The notes beneath the pieces are model-generated. The model had not been told where the DNA came from, did no database searches, and saw only the letters and a program-made list of their open reading frames with translations. From positions 514,322 through 578,321 of the forward strand of contig BJOX01000145.1 in the NCBI GenBank assembly GCA_009731375.1: a stretch of 64,000 bases of DNA, read 5' to 3'. Below are positions 10,194 to 32,056 of this stretch, in pieces; positions within the stretch are counted from its first letter, which is position 1, and the number at the start of each line of letters is the position of its first letter. Origin of the DNA: Paulinella micropora (lineage: Eukaryota; Cercozoa; Imbricatea; Euglyphida). Position numbers and translations under genes: made by a program.

Positions 10194-10372
10194 CCCCCCC
10201 CCNNNNNNNNNNNNNNNNNNNNNNNNNNNNNNNNNNNNNNNNNNNNNNNNNNNNNNNNNNNNNNNNNNNNNNNNNNNNNNNNNNNNNNNNNNNNNNNNNN
10301 NNNNNNNNNNNNNNNNNNNNNNNNNNNNNNNNNNNNNNNNNNNNNNNNNNCCCCCCCCCCCCCCCCCCCCCC
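10194..10372. other. Assembly gap (148 N) between poly-C tracts
   Basis: N bases run from 10203 to 10350, flanked by C9 on the left and a 22-bp C run on the right. Homopolymer C (G on the other strand) probably stopped sequencing or assembly. Confidence 0.9.
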
Positions 10373-10577
10373 TCCACCCTCATCCTCCCAGGGTCACTCT
10401 CATTCTCCCTCCTCACCACATAACAAATGCATATGATAAGAGAGCAACATCGAAGTAAACTGCTTATATACATAGACATAAACACACAGATTGACACGTA
10501 TATGTGCCAGTATGCACTTATGTATTATATAAAAAACATTTTCAAATACATATTATGCATTTGCATATGTATGTGCC

Positions 10578-10663
<86 letters not shown>

Positions 10664-10715
10664 GAGAGAGAAATGAAAAAGATACTATATATGCATACAT
10701 ACATAGAGAGGGAGG

Positions 10716-10780
<65 letters not shown>

Positions 10781-10782
10781 CA
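10578..10782. repeat. (GA)n microsatellite
   Basis: About 200 bp of GA dinucleotide, interrupted near 10672-10710 by a CATA run and GGGA units. Confidence 0.9.
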
Positions 10783-10839
10783 GTTGTGCGTTGACCGGCA
10801 GCGAAGCCTGTGGCGGCGCCGGCCAGCACACTGGCCACG

Positions 10840-10940
10840 GGCCCCGGACCTGCCCGACCAGCAACGGGCCCCAGACCTGCCCGACCAGCAACGCACAGCC
10901 AACACAACAAGCACACAGCCAACACAACAAGCACACAGGC
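10840..10940. repeat. Two short tandem duplications
   Basis: An approximately 29-bp unit with ACCTGCCCGACCAGCAAC is repeated, and next to it an approximately 20-bp unit with GCACACAGCCAACACAACAA is repeated. Confidence 0.7.
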
Positions 10941-10965
10941 TGCTTCTACATCGATATATATATAC

Positions 10966-10987
10966 ATACATACATACATACATACAT

Positions 10988-11042
<55 letters not shown>

Positions 11043-11090
11043 ATATGTATATATATATATACATATCAAATATATATGTATATATATATA

Positions 11091-11143
<53 letters not shown>
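10966..11143. repeat. Compound (CATA)n-(CA)n-(TA)n-(GA)n microsatellite
   Basis: Four simple repeat types follow one another with no unique sequence between them. Confidence 0.88.
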
Positions 11144-11145
<2 letters not shown>

Positions 11146-11900
11146 CACGCAGGACGCTAGGCGTGCGTGCTTAACCTTGCTGGGTGTGCTGGGTATGTGC
11201 TTCCGTGGAGCTTGCCGCACCTATCTGGACCATCTCTCCTCACCCAGCGACCCAGTCCACAGAGCGAAGCGAGAGCCGGAATAAGCGGGGAGCTGTCAAG
11301 AGCATATGGGAAATGTGGCAAATTGTGCATGTCTTGTGGAAAACTCCCCGGCGAGTTTCGAGGGCATTTGGTGCATGTGGGAAGTTGTGCATGTCTTAAG
11401 AGCCAGTTCGTGTAAATAGTGGAAATTTTGGTTGAGAACACAGGGGGGCAAGGCTGATTTCCAAGGCCAGGGTGGTGTCATTGGCTTGCCCGCCACTGGG
11501 GATGATGTATCCCGCAGCCAGATTCCATTGAGGTGCAGTGGTTCCTGAGAAAGAAGGGTCTGTCTGAAGACCCCTCGGCCCAGCAGCCTCCTGAGATTGA
11601 GACAAAATCCATGATTTCTCTGGAACCAGGGCACCTCAGAAGAAGTAAACACTTGCTATCTTACGTTCAGATCGCAACAAGCCAAAATATGGTGTTTTCT
11701 ACGGCCTTGCCCCCTGACAATGTGGCTGTCCAGCACAAAGCGGTGATTTTTTCCCACTATTTCCGTGAAGTGGCTCTTGAAAGAAACTTACCGCAGGCGA
11801 GAGTGGGTTCTAGCTCTCCTAAAGCACTCCAGTGCACGCTAACACATACAGAAAGTCACTCATTCCTTTGCTTCCTTGCTTGCTGCTTGCGTACTCATCA
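11144..11900. other. Unique host sequence without a recognised gene
   Basis: Higher GC than its surroundings, with ORFs on both strands (for example 11533-12021 plus, 11396-11605 minus) but no domain or splice pattern I can recognise. It could hold unrecognised host exons. Confidence 0.3.
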
Positions 11901-11902
11901 TG

Positions 11903-12069
11903 CATGTATGTACGTACGTACGTACGTACGTACGTATGTATGTATGTATGTATGTATGTATGTATGTATGTATCTATGTATGTATGCATGTATGTATGTA
12001 TGTATGTTATGTATGCAGTAGCAGTAATAGTGGTAGTAGTAGTCGTAGTAGTAATAGTAGTAATAGTAA

Positions 12070-12138
<69 letters not shown>

Positions 12139-12387
12139 GAGAAGGAGGAGAAGCAGCAGCAGCAGCAAAAGAAGAAGAAGAAGAAGAAGAAGAAGAAGAA
12201 GAAGAAGAAGAAGAAGAAGAAGAAGAAGAAGAAGAAGAAGAAGAAGAAGCAGCAGCAGCAGCAGAAGAAGAAGAAGAAGAAGAAGAAGAAGAAGAAGAAG
12301 AAGAAGAAGAAGAAGGAGGAGGAGGAGGAGGAGAAGAAGAATAAGGAGGAAGAGGAGGAGGAGGAGAAGAAGAAAAAGAAGAAGAAG

Positions 12388-12419
<32 letters not shown>

Positions 12420-12590
12420 CTTCTCCCTGTACATATTCCACTGGCTAACTTTTATTTTTCTCCTGTACAATTTCGCTTTCATTGAAGAAGAAGAAGAAGA
12501 AGAAGAAGAAGAAGAAGAAGAAGAAGAAGAAGAAGAAGAAGAAGGAGAAGGAGGAGGAGGAGAAAAAGAAGAAGAAGAAGAAGAAGAGGA
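11903..12590. repeat. Compound (GTAT)n-(GTA)n-(GAA)n microsatellite cluster
   Basis: GTAT/CGTA at 11903-12008, GTA trinucleotides at 12016-12138 and GAA/GGA/GCA trinucleotides at 12139-12417 and 12484-12590. Predicted poly-Ser, poly-Arg or poly-Glu ORFs here are shadows of the repeats. Confidence 0.9.
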
Positions 12591-14084
12591 CTAGAAACAT
12601 ATAAAGTTTATAACCCAACCCCAGCACTGCCTTGGCCAGCGATTTGCTTTGGGCAATAGCTGTTAGCAGTCTTCTCTGTTAGCAGTCTTCTCCGTGAGTT
12701 ATGATTGTACAAGTATTTCTCTACATAAAAAGAACCCAATTCTTGCTCTTGCTCTTGCTCTTGCTCTTGGTTCTCCTTGTTAGTATCTTGTTGTTGTTCT
12801 TTTGTTGTTAACACAAGGGAGGTCCACACTTCTTCTTCCTTGGATTCTTTAAAACTTGCCACTGGGTTGTATTAAGTGATTAGCTTTCAATTTACTTTTC
12901 ATGACTTTCATGTCACCTTCAACCTCCCTTGATTCCAATGTAGTAACTTTTTTCTCTTACGAACAACAACAACAGTCACACAACAAAACATAACAAGAAG
13001 AAGAAACACAAGTCACACAACAACACATAACGCGAAAGGAGTTCAGGGGAAATTTTCTGTTCCAAAAATCACATAGGATGACTTCTTCTAGTTACTTCTA
13101 CTCGAGATCACTCTCGAGTCTCGGCTTGATCTCTCAAACCGCTCAACTGTAGTAGTAGTACAAAAAATAAAAATGAACCGGCTGATCCACGAGGGAGGAA
13201 TGTGAATTCGTCAGCAAAAAGGAATTTTCCAGGAAAATCTTTTCCCGCAAAATCGTCTGACAATGCAGCCGGACCGGCCAAGACTGGATGGAATTTCCCT
13301 CCTTTCGCCTCTTTTTTGTGCTTTGGTGGCCATCTTACAGTTAGGTATTGTGGACAAAGTGCGCTAAATCCTCTTCTCAGTCTTAAAATCTAACTTTGCC
13401 GTCTGGTCCTTGTCTTGATTGTGCTTTTGCGCTTACTGGGATGTGTACGAAGCACTGACTTTGTTTGCCGAATATGTGCCTCTGAAGTGAAGTGGCGGAA
13501 AGTGCGTGTCTGGTTATGCATAGTATGCATACAATAGTAGTACTTATAATGCATGCATGACTTGCATGTATGCATTCTATGCATTTTTTGTATGTATCAT
13601 CATCATCATCATTTTTTTTTTATTGAGAGAACAATTTTACAATTGGACTCAGGGAACGTCCACGTGAAAAGTATAGCTAGTAAGTTATACCTTTATCTAA
13701 GGTGGAAACCTAGTTATTCAGTACTAGTTGAGCGTATTAAGGAAGATATCGATATTAAATTAGTATTCAGCTGCTCAGTATTAATATTATATTATAGTTA
13801 TTAAAATTAATATTTCTGTTTAGATATATTGTGCGGTGATATTAATATTATGTTGTTATGTTATGTATATATGTTATTGTAAAGGTGTAGTCGTTTATGT
13901 GCGGCGGCCCCCCCTCTCTTTACGTCTGGAATTCATATTATGTATGAAATCTTATGTTCTGTTGCGTATTATTAGGCATGTTATGTATGATATGCAGGTT
14001 ATATGCATGTTATGTATGTTTTTGTATGTTATCTTATGTATGAGATGTATGTTATGTCATAGTATGTCATTTATATTATTTCAT
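12591..14084. other. Host sequence without a recognised gene
   Basis: Includes short CTTGCT and CAA/CAT repeats and AT-rich stretches. No coding motif was seen on either strand. Confidence 0.35.
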
Positions 14085-15480
14085 GTTACAAAATGTTATA
14101 CTATGCTATGTTATATTGTTATGTCATGTTATGTTGTTATGTATGTTATGTTATGTTATGTTACGTTATGTTACGTTATGTTATGTTATGTTATGTTATG
14201 TTACGTTGTGTTATGTTACGTTTGTTATGTTGTGTTATGTTATGTTATGTTATGTTATATTATGCTATGTTAAGTTATGTTCAGTTATGTTGTTATGTTA
14301 TGTTATGTCATGTTATATTTGTTATGTTATGTCAGGTTATGATATGTTATGATATGATATGATATGTTATTTTATGTTATTTTATGTTATGTTATCATGT
14401 TATGTTATGTTATGTTATGCTATGTAATATTATATTATGTTGTGTTATGTTAAGTTTTGTTATGTGTTATGTTATGTTATGTTATGGTATGATAAGCTAT
14501 GTAATGTTATGTTCTGTTCTGTTCTGTTATGTTATGTTTGTAATGTAATGTTAGATGTTATGTAATGTTACATTGTGTTATGTTATGTTATGTTAGGTTA
14601 ATAATGTTATGTTATGTTATGTTATGTTACGTTACGTTATGTTATGGTATGTTATGTCATGTTATGTCTTGTTATGTTGTGTTATGTTATGTTATGTTAT
14701 GGTATGTTATGTATGTCATGTACATGATAAATGTTATGTATGGTACATATGATATGTCATATATATTGTGTATGTATGTATCGTTGTTGTGTTGCAACTA
14801 TGGACAGGTGCACGGGTGACGCAGAGTGTACACATATGTTACGTTTGTTATGTTGTGTTATGTTATGTTATGTTATGTTATGTTATATTATGCTATGTTA
14901 AGTTATGTTCAGTTATGTTATGTTATGTTATGTTATGTTATATTTGTTATGTTATGTCAGGTTATGATATGTTATGATATGATATGATATGTTATTTTTG
15001 TTATGTTATGTCAGGTTATGATATGATATGATATGATATGATATGTTATTTTATGTTATTTCATGTTATGTTATCATGTTATGTTATGTTATGTTATGTT
15101 ATGTTATGTTATGTTATGTTATGCTATGTTATATTATATTATGTTGTGTTATGTTATGTTTTGTTATGTTATGTTATGTTATGTTATGGTATGATAAGCT
15201 ATGTAATGTTATGTTATGTTCTGTTCTGTTATGTTATGTTTGTCATGTAATGTTAGATGTTATGTAATGTTACATTGTGTTATGTTATGTTAGGTTAATA
15301 ATGTTATGTTATGTTATGTTCTGTTATGTTATGTTATGTTACGTTACGTTATGTTATGGTATGTTATGTCATGTTATGTCATGTTATGTTGTGTTATGTT
15401 ATGTTATGTTATGTTATGTATGTCATGTACATGATAAATGTTATGTATGATACATATGATATGTCATATATATTGTGTAT
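14085..15480. repeat. (GTTAT)n satellite block, internally duplicated
   Basis: Degenerate pentanucleotide GTTAT repeats. The segment ending at about 14838 and the segment ending at about 15540 share a long series of the same irregularities (for example GATAAGCTATGTAATG and CATGTACATGATAAATG). They are therefore a large tandem duplication of roughly 700 bp rather than independent repeat growth. Confidence 0.8.
14804..14838 (+). repeat. Duplicated 5' edge of the transporter's first exon
   Basis: GACAGGTGCACGGGTGACGC and the following bases up to GTGTACAC repeat the sequence just before the transporter start at 15509-15540. The copy runs back into GTTAT satellite instead of coding sequence, so it is a non-coding relic of the tandem duplication. 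Confidence 0.7.
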
Positions 15481-15549
15481 GTATGTATCGTTGTTGTGTT
15501 GCATCTATGGACAGGTGCACGGGTGACGCAGAGTGTACACGCAGCGCTC

Positions 15550-26061
<10,512 letters not shown>

Positions 26062-26199
26062 GCTGCAGCTGCTTCTGGCCCTCGCTTGCAGCTCTGCCAA
26101 AAGGCAAGAGTTATATTTTTGCACAAGCACTGTTTTGATAAAATACTTGCCACTCAGCTGAGTGGGAAGAGGAAGAGATAAATGGAAGAGTTTATTAAG

Positions 26200-26515
26200 A
26201 GTTGAAGCGTTAAAAAAAAAAAAGAGAAAATACAAATACAAATAAAAATAATAAAAATAAAAGTAGACAATCTAAAGAGGTAGAAAGAAAAAGGGAAAAT
26301 GAACAGAAGAGAAAGCCAAGGAAAGACTAGTAAGGCTGCTAGTAAGGGTGCCAAGGCAGTGGTAAAGAAGAAGAACAAGAAGAAGAAGAAGAAGAAGAAG
26401 AAGAAGAAGAAGAAGAAGAGGAGGAGGAGGAGGAGGAGGAGGAGGAGGAGGAAGAAGAAGAGGACGAAGAGGAGGAAGAGGAGGAAGAGGAAGAAGAGGA
26501 AGAAGAAGAGGAAGA

Positions 26516-26554
<39 letters not shown>

Positions 26555-26900
26555 AGAAGAAGAAGAAGAAGAAGAAGAAGAAGAAGAAGAAGAAGAAGAA
26601 GAAGAAGAAGAAGAAGAAGAAGAAGAAAAAGAAAGAAAAAGAAGAAGAAGGAGGAGGAGGAGGAGGAGGAGAAGAAGAAGAAGAAGAAGAAGAAGAAGAA
26701 GAAGAAGAAGAAGAAGAAGAAGAAGGAAGAAGGAGGGAAGGAGGGAGGGGGAGGGAGGGGGAGGGAAGGGAGGGAGGGAGAGGAGGAAGAAGGGAGGGAG
26801 GGAGGGAGGAGGAAGAAGGAAGAAGGAAGAGAGAAGGAAGAAGAGAAAGAGGAAGAAGAGGAAGAAGAAGATCAACAACAACAACAAGAGGAGGAGGAGG
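26200..26900. repeat. (GAA)n/(GGA)n polypurine tract downstream of the transporter
   Basis: About 500 bp of GAA, GGA and GGGA repeats. Poly-Lys or poly-Glu ORFs here are repeat artefacts. Confidence 0.9.
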
Positions 26901-26916
26901 AAGAAGACTGAAATAG

Positions 26917-27594
26917 AAACTAAAGTTAATCAAGGGGTGAAAAGAGTCAAAACGTCAAGGCTAACAACAGAGAAGAAACTCTTCAGAAACTACACCATCA
27001 GAGCCAGTGACAGAGGCGCCACACCTGGCAAGGGACCTGGCACTCGCAAGCCTGAGCATTGCGGCAGACGGTAAGATAACTATCTGCACATCCTGCATGC
27101 CAGGCTGCCGGATAGCATATATGACTTTGGTTAGTGTCTAAACTAGAGGATAGTGGTCATCAATGATATAGAGCCACAGCTCGCGGACGGGTGGGGGCGT
27201 GTCGAAGTGTTGGTGAATGGCCCAACTTGAAGTTACTCAAAATCTTACGCAGTGTAAGTGTTAGCGAATGGCCCAACTTGAAATATTGTTGAATTCATTA
27301 ATACAAGTACGGCGACGACCGTCACTCAGGTTCGTATTTGCATTATATATATCCCGAGGTTGGTCGGCGGTGTAAGTTCGACTTCTCGCGCGCATAGGGG
27401 TGAGCGCGCTCGGGGGGGAGAAGGATTATGCCGGCCCACCGGTATATAATAGCATTACTTACCATTCCGGTCTGGAGTCTACGGAGTCCCTACTTTAGGT
27501 ATTCCTCATTCTTCATATCGTTAGGACAGTTATCGGTTATTAAATATCGTACCATTGTAACACAATTGGTAACAAAAATTACCGATTGAAACAA
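26917..27594. other. Host sequence between transporter and copia element
   Basis: No gene recognised. GGCCCAACTTGAA-type sequence occurs twice (about 27220 and 27270). Confidence 0.35.
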
Positions 27595-27599
27595 CCAGG

Positions 27600-27921
27600 C
27601 TTAAGAAGTAGGACAGTATAAATGATATGAGAAGCCGGTTTCACGTCTCCTAGGCGTCCCCAGTTGACTAGTTAACCAGCTCCACAAGAACTTTAATAGA
27701 ATTATCCTCCCAACAGACAAAAGCCAGCCAAACAACCAAAACAGAAGACGAGAGCTCTAAGCCTTTAAATTTCAGATGTCCGTACAGGTCATATTGGCAT
27801 TGGTGGCACCAATGCCACCCGTACCAGAAAATACATCACTTTTTCCGTACTAACTACTAACTGACAATATTAACTAACGTATTAACCGGTTGTATTCCAA
27901 TCACTTAGCTCACTTCCCAAG
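27600..27921 (-). repeat. 3' LTR of the copia element
   Basis: 322 bp, matching 36586-36910. It contains a perfect palindrome around TTGGCATTGGTGGCACCAAT (about 27799-27823). Confidence 0.92.
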
Positions 27922-27992
27922 CTCCTCCTTGATGGCACTAATACCCACACACACACCCTTGCACTTAACTCATTTCATGTGCGTTTCAATGT

Positions 27993-28566
27993 TCAAGGTT
28001 GCGCAATCCTTCCCACTATCTTGGAGTAATTGGGTCCCCGCTGCCGCTTGGTGATGGCATCTCCGTAGTTGTCTGTGGAACTAATCTTCTCCAACATCGC
28101 TTTTCCAGCCAATATCATCGCGTTGACATAGGCGTAGCGCAGATCGATGTGGTCCAACTTCTGATGGTAGATGTTAGTGGTTGCCAGATCAATTGCCCTC
28201 TTGTTATCCTCGTACACCACCGGTGGCTTACCCCACCCTTGCTTGGCCATGTCTTTGGCTACTCTGCCCCCGGCGATTCCGTTGATAAAGTTTGCAATAT
28301 TCAAGTTCCTGTCCATGCAGGCACGCGTCCATCTCGTAGATCTCCGCCTCGCAGGTGGACTCCTCCGGAGGCGCTTCCATCCGAACATGCCCCTCTGGCA
28401 TTTTCTCCTCAGGTGGCGGTAGCGTCCCCACCGCCTCCGCTTGCAGATCTTGCTGCTTCGCCAGCAGCTTTTCCCTCCTTTCCTTGCTACGCTGCGCACG
28501 CGGCTTCGGTAATTCCACTGTAATTGTGCGCTTCATACACACCGGGTCTACCGATCCACCAAGCAT
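27993..28566 (-). pseudogene. Copia RNase H domain, frameshifted
   Basis: Copia-type RNase H, which removes the RNA template. STCEAEIYEMDACLHG contains the catalytic Glu motif. YEDNKRAIDLA and KLDHIDLRYAYV match the conserved Asp-Asn and His-Ile-Asp motifs of copia RNase H. A frameshift separates the two halves (about 28320). An unusual Pro/Lys/Glu-rich segment lies before the SEAE motif. Confidence 0.82.
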
Positions 28567-28606
28567 GAAGTGAATTACGGCCAGTCGAGCTCTGCGGTCG
28601 CCCCAG

Positions 28607-30019
28607 TCACCCTTCCAATTTGCGTCTGGCTCGCCGCGCGGTGCCCTGAAGGTACCTCATCACTTGTTCCGCCTCTTGGAAGGGGAACTCTTTTGGCTTT
28701 GACGTATAGCGCGCCATCTCCGCCACCGGCTCTAGCGTGTCATGCCTCGTCACCCTCACCCAGATCAGTATTTCGCAGATATGGTAAGGCGAGAATTCTT
28801 CCAGTACAATCGGGACTCCTACGCAACCCTGCATTAGCCACGGTGAATCCACAGACGCTAAGTCCTTTGTCTTGAGCCGCTCGCTCGCCTCCTTAATAAA
28901 GGTTTCCTGGAATAACTTGACAGTTCGCCCCAACTCCAGATGCCGTCCATCCTCAATGTCGATCCCCACCACTCCCGTTGGCGGTTCACTTTTGAATACC
29001 TTAAAGCGGCTTTCGCCCGCCTCCCGAAACTTCTCCTTCGCCTCCTCGTCGCCGAAGCCCATCATGATGTCGTCTACATGCACGAACCCGATGTCAGGCT
29101 TACTCATTCCCGAACGCCAGCGGAAGAAGAAACTCGGAAAAGCCTTGTGCTGTTCAAAACCTTGCGATACCATGAAGGGTACTAGCACTTGCATCCACCA
29201 TTTTCTTCCGGCATCCGGTCGACCGTACAGCGCCCTTACCATTTCCCACACGTACCCTTCCTCTTCAAAGCCAAAGGGTGGGACCAGATAGGTGGGCCGC
29301 ATTCCCGCCTCCTCTACTTCAGCCTCTATGTAGGCAGTGCCCACATCAAACTTACCCAACACTAGGTCATAGAAAGTCACCAGCATGAAGAAGCCCAGGA
29401 TAGTCATGGTGCATGGGGTCGGAAAAGTTCGTTGCCCGTAGTGCTCTCCTTGTACCATAGAGTATCCTTTTGCCACCAGTCTGCTCTTGTACTTGAGCAC
29501 TTTTCCGCCCGATTCTTTTGTCGCGTCTGCATACCTTCCCCGGCACAAGTCCCGCTCCGGCACGGACTCCCTCTTTCGCCTCCTGAAGCATCCTTGCGCC
29601 CACAGGGTTGCTATCTCTTGCGCTCTTGCGTCTTCAAACTTGCCCGAAGCGGTAGCTTCCTTCTGCACCACCGGACGCGTAAAGGTAGCCGTCAGTGCCC
29701 GCTCACGTACTGCCCATTTCAGGATTTCCGTGTCTAGCATCTTTTTCACTTCATTTTCAGTCTCCTCCCCTTCGAACCGCACAAAATGGGCCGGCTGCAA
29801 CTTTTTCCCTTGTCGAATGGGATCGCATTCTCCTTCCACTGCGCCCTTCCGAGTCTTACTCTTCCATTCGGGGCCGTAGGTCTTCTTTGCCCAATTCCAG
29901 CCCCACTCCTTTGCCGGCACTTCTACGATCAGACCCCGAGTCACCTCTCGTGTCTCGTCCGTTTGCTCCTCCGGCTCCGGCCGCCTCAGCGTTCCTTCCT
30001 CCTTTTCTACTTTGACCAC
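28607..30019 (-). CDS. Copia reverse transcriptase (RVT_2)
   Basis: A 470-residue frame with copia RT signatures: KSRLVAKGYSMVQG, GKFDVGTAYIEAEV (first catalytic Asp), ALYGRPDAGRKW and FVHVDDIMMGF (catalytic VDD). It ends in QVMRYLQGT before RNase H. The integrase frame ends 3 bp upstream of this start, so the polyprotein is split by a frameshift. Confidence 0.9.
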   Translation of the reverse strand: MVKVEKEEGTLRRPEPEEQTDETREVTRGLIVEVPAKEWGWNWAKKTYGPEWKSKTRKGAVEGECDPIRQGKKLQPAHFVRFEGEETENEVKKMLDTEILKWAVRERALTATFTRPVVQKEATASGKFEDARAQEIATLWAQGCFRRRKRESVPERDLCRGRYADATKESGGKVLKYKSRLVAKGYSMVQGEHYGQRTFPTPCTMTILGFFMLVTFYDLVLGKFDVGTAYIEAEVEEAGMRPTYLVPPFGFEEEGYVWEMVRALYGRPDAGRKWWMQVLVPFMVSQGFEQHKAFPSFFFRWRSGMSKPDIGFVHVDDIMMGFGDEEAKEKFREAGESRFKVFKSEPPTGVVGIDIEDGRHLELGRTVKLFQETFIKEASERLKTKDLASVDSPWLMQGCVGVPIVLEEFSPYHICEILIWVRVTRHDTLEPVAEMARYTSKPKEFPFQEAEQVMRYLQGTARRARRKLEG

Positions 30020-30021
30020 AG

Positions 30022-31041
30022 CTATGCGATCGCTGTCTTGCGCCCCTTCTGGTTTGACAACAGCTCCTCCAGATCATCGTTGATCAGGGCACCTTGGGCC
30101 TCGTCCACCTTCAACCCGGCCGCCTGCCAAATTTTTCCAAGAATGGGCCATGCCGGTTGATTCTCTTCAAAGTTGACGACGTCGCGCCAACGCTTGACCT
30201 CCCCCTGGACTAAAACCACGTGCGCGGAGGTCTCCAAGTCCATTCCCATCCACGCCGCGGGTAATGAGCGGTCCTCCTCCTTTCTTAGCCCATGGTGCTT
30301 CTTGTCAAGCACCGCATGACAAAGGCATCCAAAGGTGTGCAGCAACGACAGCCAATCCACGTTTTTCTCGTAAGGGAACATGGTGAATAGTCGCGGCTCT
30401 TTGCCTCCCGGTGGCGGCGTCAGGTTATGCAGTAGCCCAACGTGCAGTAGCGCGTAACCCAAGTACACATATGGCAGTTGCGCTCTCTTTAGTAGCTTCC
30501 TCGCCCCCGCCCAGATATGCTTCTGCGAGACTTCCACTAGAGCCTGCTTGTTGGGATCGTTCCTAACTGCGTATCGCGGGCGCACCCCAACACTTTCAAT
30601 CAGGTCATTGAAGACTTGCGATCTCTGATAAGCGCCGTCCCCCCGTATTTGCTTAACCCGGTTTCCGGTTTGGGTCCTGCTCATCCGGAACACCCTGCTT
30701 GCCACCACGGACTGCCGCTGCATCTCCGCGTTCAGGAGGAGCTCCAAGTTGATGTATCCCACGGTGTCCTCTACCATTGCCATGAGGCATCGCTCTCCGT
30801 TAAGTGGAGGCCTTGCCAGCAGCGCCGAGGTGTCCACCGACCAGCCTTCACCCTTCTCCTTCATTCTGGTTCCATGCGCCTTCGCTCGATGAGGCGGCTT
30901 TTGGGCTCCGCCCGCCGGACACTCCGGACACTCCTTCCTAACATCTTTGTTGACGTTCACTAGTTTTACGTCATGGGCTTGGGCAATGGCTTGCAACTTT
31001 GCGGCAGCGGGATCATGAAATATCAGATGGAGTAGTTCCAT
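30022..31041 (-). CDS. Copia integrase domain
   Basis: A pre-integrase zinc region (CPECPAGG...H) is followed by the core with Asp in GWSVDTSALL, Asp in IRGDGAYQRS and Glu in ALVEVSQKHIWAGARKLL. The typical copia tail (FGCLCHAVL) follows. It is part of the pol polyprotein and separated from the protease by a frameshift near 31060-31080. Confidence 0.85.
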   Translation of the reverse strand: MELLHLIFHDPAAAKLQAIAQAHDVKLVNVNKDVRKECPECPAGGAQKPPHRAKAHGTRMKEKGEGWSVDTSALLARPPLNGERCLMAMVEDTVGYINLELLLNAEMQRQSVVASRVFRMSRTQTGNRVKQIRGDGAYQRSQVFNDLIESVGVRPRYAVRNDPNKQALVEVSQKHIWAGARKLLKRAQLPYVYLGYALLHVGLLHNLTPPPGGKEPRLFTMFPYEKNVDWLSLLHTFGCLCHAVLDKKHHGLRKEEDRSLPAAWMGMDLETSAHVVLVQGEVKRWRDVVNFEENQPAWPILGKIWQAAGLKVDEAQGALINDDLEELLSNQKGRKTAIA

Positions 31042-31085
31042 ATCCCACTCCTTCTTCTTTGCCTTGTTGGTGGTCCAGAAGGCAG

Positions 31086-32056
31086 CTAATGCTGTTCCTC
31101 AGTCGATCCGGATTGAAACCTGATTACCGAGTCTTCCGTGTCGAAGTACAGAAGGGCGTCCTTCTCCTCCTCCTTCACATCCGGGACCACTGCCCTAGTG
31201 ACGTAAGGCGAATCCTTTCGCAACACCAACGTGTACCCATCTAGCATCATCTTAGGTCCGGACACGAGTAGTTCGGTTAAGTGCTCACCCACCCACGCTT
31301 CCTTTAGTGGTAGGCATCCATCCCGCCCGTCACCTCGGAGAGTAGGTAGCTTGTAATCCCCTTGGGCGTCCATCCTGGTGGTTCCACCCATCGCGCTGAA
31401 CTCTTTCACCTCTGCATGAACTCCTTGTAGCTTGGTGGCGCCATGTCCGACACAGCCCCCGAATCCAGCATGGGGTCGGGGACCTTTCGCGGTCTTGTCG
31501 CCTTGCGCCCGTCCTTCCCTATTAGCGCGCGATTCAACATCATTCTTATCACCTCCATTTCTTCTTCCTGAAGTTGCTCAGTCTCCCCCTGGACCTCGCT
31601 GGCGTAGACTACCACATGCTCCGGCCTATCGCCTCCCTCCAGCGGTCGTAACCAGTAGGGTTGAGGTCGCTTCTCCCAGCCCCCTGCTATTCTCCAGGGC
31701 TTTGGGTTCCAGTGCGCGGGGAATTTCGGCTTGTTGTAAGGAAATTGCCATACGGTCGACCAGCGATATAGCAATCCCACATACTCCTGCCATCGCCCTT
31801 CGAAATCCTGCAGATCTCGATGATCATCCCCCCACTGGGGCGGCCACGCCACCCGGTTCTGATTTACTTCGTTTTGCTGCTCCATTATGATTTCCAAACG
31901 CCGAATCCTTTCCTTTTCGCTCACCCGCTCACGCCCAGGTTCCGGCTCCATTTCCGTTCGCGGCTTGCCTGGGCTTACAGCGTCCTCCGAAGTTAGTTGG
32001 CCCGTCGCCACTCCCTGGATAGGCACCCCTTCCTTTCGATCCTCTCTTTTCCACAA
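31086..32056 (-). pseudogene. Copia aspartic protease region, frameshifted
   Basis: The retropepsin active site appears as MLDSGAVSDMA near 31430-31460. A flap-type region (LLVSGPKMMLDGY) and a C-terminal part follow in the next frame (31086-31409), with the frameshift near 31406. The N-terminal part is Trp-rich and unknown. Confidence 0.75.

Noticed and set aside
10427-11284. 285-residue ORF across GA, CATA and CA repeats
   Set aside because: Low complexity throughout; only the short tandem-duplicated middle is unique sequence.
11396-11605. Minus-strand ORF with GTTAPQWNLAAGYIIPSGGQ
   Set aside because: Looked briefly like a structural protein, but there is no supporting domain, context or second homologous segment.
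11832-12482. Poly-Glu, poly-Arg, poly-Ser and poly-Leu ORFs
   Set aside because: Produced by GTA/GAA trinucleotide repeats; no unique domain or start context.
26299-26916. ORF starting MNRRESQGKTSK followed by poly-Lys
   Set aside because: A polypurine repeat makes the rest of the frame; it lies just after the transporter stop and has no domain.
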